Under the pieces are notes generated by a model. That model ran no database searches and was not told the origin of the DNA. It saw nothing but the letters and a program-made list of their open reading frames with translations. A stretch of DNA of 5,578 bases from Bacteroidetes bacterium UBA1952. Its GTDB lineage: Bacteria > Bacteroidota > Bacteroidia > Chitinophagales > Chitinophagaceae. The position numbers were made by a program, and so were the translations under genes. Positions 5,468 to 5,578 of the stretch are shown here, piece by piece (within the stretch, counting starts at the first letter, position 1; each line of letters opens with the position of its first letter). The stretch covers positions 1 to 5,578 of the forward strand of contig DDEO01000116.1 of NCBI GenBank assembly GCA_002336725.1, read 5' to 3'.

Positions 5468-5578
5468 GTTGGACAGCCTCGCCGTTGGACAGCTACGCTG
5501 TTGGACAGCTACGCCGTTGGACAGCTACGCTGTTGGACTGCTTCGCTGTTGGACGCTAAAGCTGTTGGACGCTAAAGC
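5468..5578. repeat. 16-bp tandem repeat array with hairpin cores
   Basis: Seven units at exact 16-bp spacing, each beginning GTTGGAC (starts 5468, 5484, 5500, 5516, 5532, 5548, 5564), starting 10 bp after the LysR stop and running into the right edge, so the true length is unknown. The 9-bp remainder varies (AGCCTCGCC, AGCTACGCT, AGCTACGCC, TGCTTCGCT, GCTAAAGCT) but keeps two GC pairs around a short loop, and two units form a perfect 5-bp stem with a 3-nt loop (ACAGC-TAC-GCTGT, 5489-5501 and 5521-5533). A period of 16 is not a multiple of three, so protein repeats are unlikely. No direct terminator signal is seen. It may be an extragenic structured repeat or a variable-number tandem repeat. 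Confidence 0.9.

Noticed and set aside
5335..5559. A 74-codon plus-strand frame over the LysR 3' end and the tandem array
   Set aside because: It is out of frame with the LysR gene for its first half and reads repeat DNA for the rest; a 16-bp period changes frame at each unit.
5468..5578. CRISPR array
   Set aside because: Units are 16 bp with only a 7-bp constant part and related, not unique, 9-bp remainders; there are no 25-40 bp spacers and no cas genes.

Overview
The window comes from a Bacteroidota chromosome, probably near the Saprospiraceae/Chitinophagaceae side; that finer placement is a guess. Three things support this. Gene starts have A-rich leaders with no clear Shine-Dalgarno sequence. 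A TATCTTTG box, matching the Bacteroidota -7 consensus TAnnTTTG, lies upstream of the LysR gene. The protein families, including the DGQVHFREPG form of dihydroorotase, the long isocitrate dehydrogenase and DUF6671, fit that phylum. Coding is dense, with one divergent promoter region.

Layout. Five genes lie on the minus strand. Read in transcription order from position 4382 down to 1 they are: an isocitrate dehydrogenase with the C-terminal extension seen in Thermus and Rickettsia enzymes (2934-4382); an 80-residue charged helical protein (2596-2838); a DUF6671 protein with four CxxC motifs (1753-2589); a 145-residue protein that I read as a small beta-carbonic-anhydrase-like protein with a substituted metal site (1276-1713); and a dihydroorotase whose C-terminus runs off the left edge (1-1222). 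One gene is on the plus strand, a LysR-type regulator (4535-5458), divergent from icd across 152 bp. After it comes a 16-bp tandem repeat array that is cut by the right edge (5468-5578).

How the parts may work together. The LysR regulator probably controls itself, icd, or both. The spacer and the LysR start contain two similar dyads (ATAAA-N6-TTTAT and ATAAG-N5-CTTAT) spaced 32 bp apart, which suits an LTTR tetramer. The small gene and the DUF6671 gene are 6 nt apart and very likely co-translated. The other minus-strand gaps (95, 39 and 53 bp) allow either one long transcript or several. Isocitrate dehydrogenase (TCA cycle) and dihydroorotase (pyrimidine synthesis) are housekeeping enzymes; the three genes between them have no known function.

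The best second-look items are the degenerate carbonic-anhydrase-like protein, the strong excess of the palindrome TTCCGGAA (seven copies, four of them extended to TTTCCGGAAA), the 16-bp hairpin-bearing array, and a dihydroorotase that lacks both the first metal-binding His and a recognisable carboxylated Lys. I saw no CRISPR array, tRNA, rRNA, insertion sequence or defence system, and nothing that amounts to a whole undescribed system.
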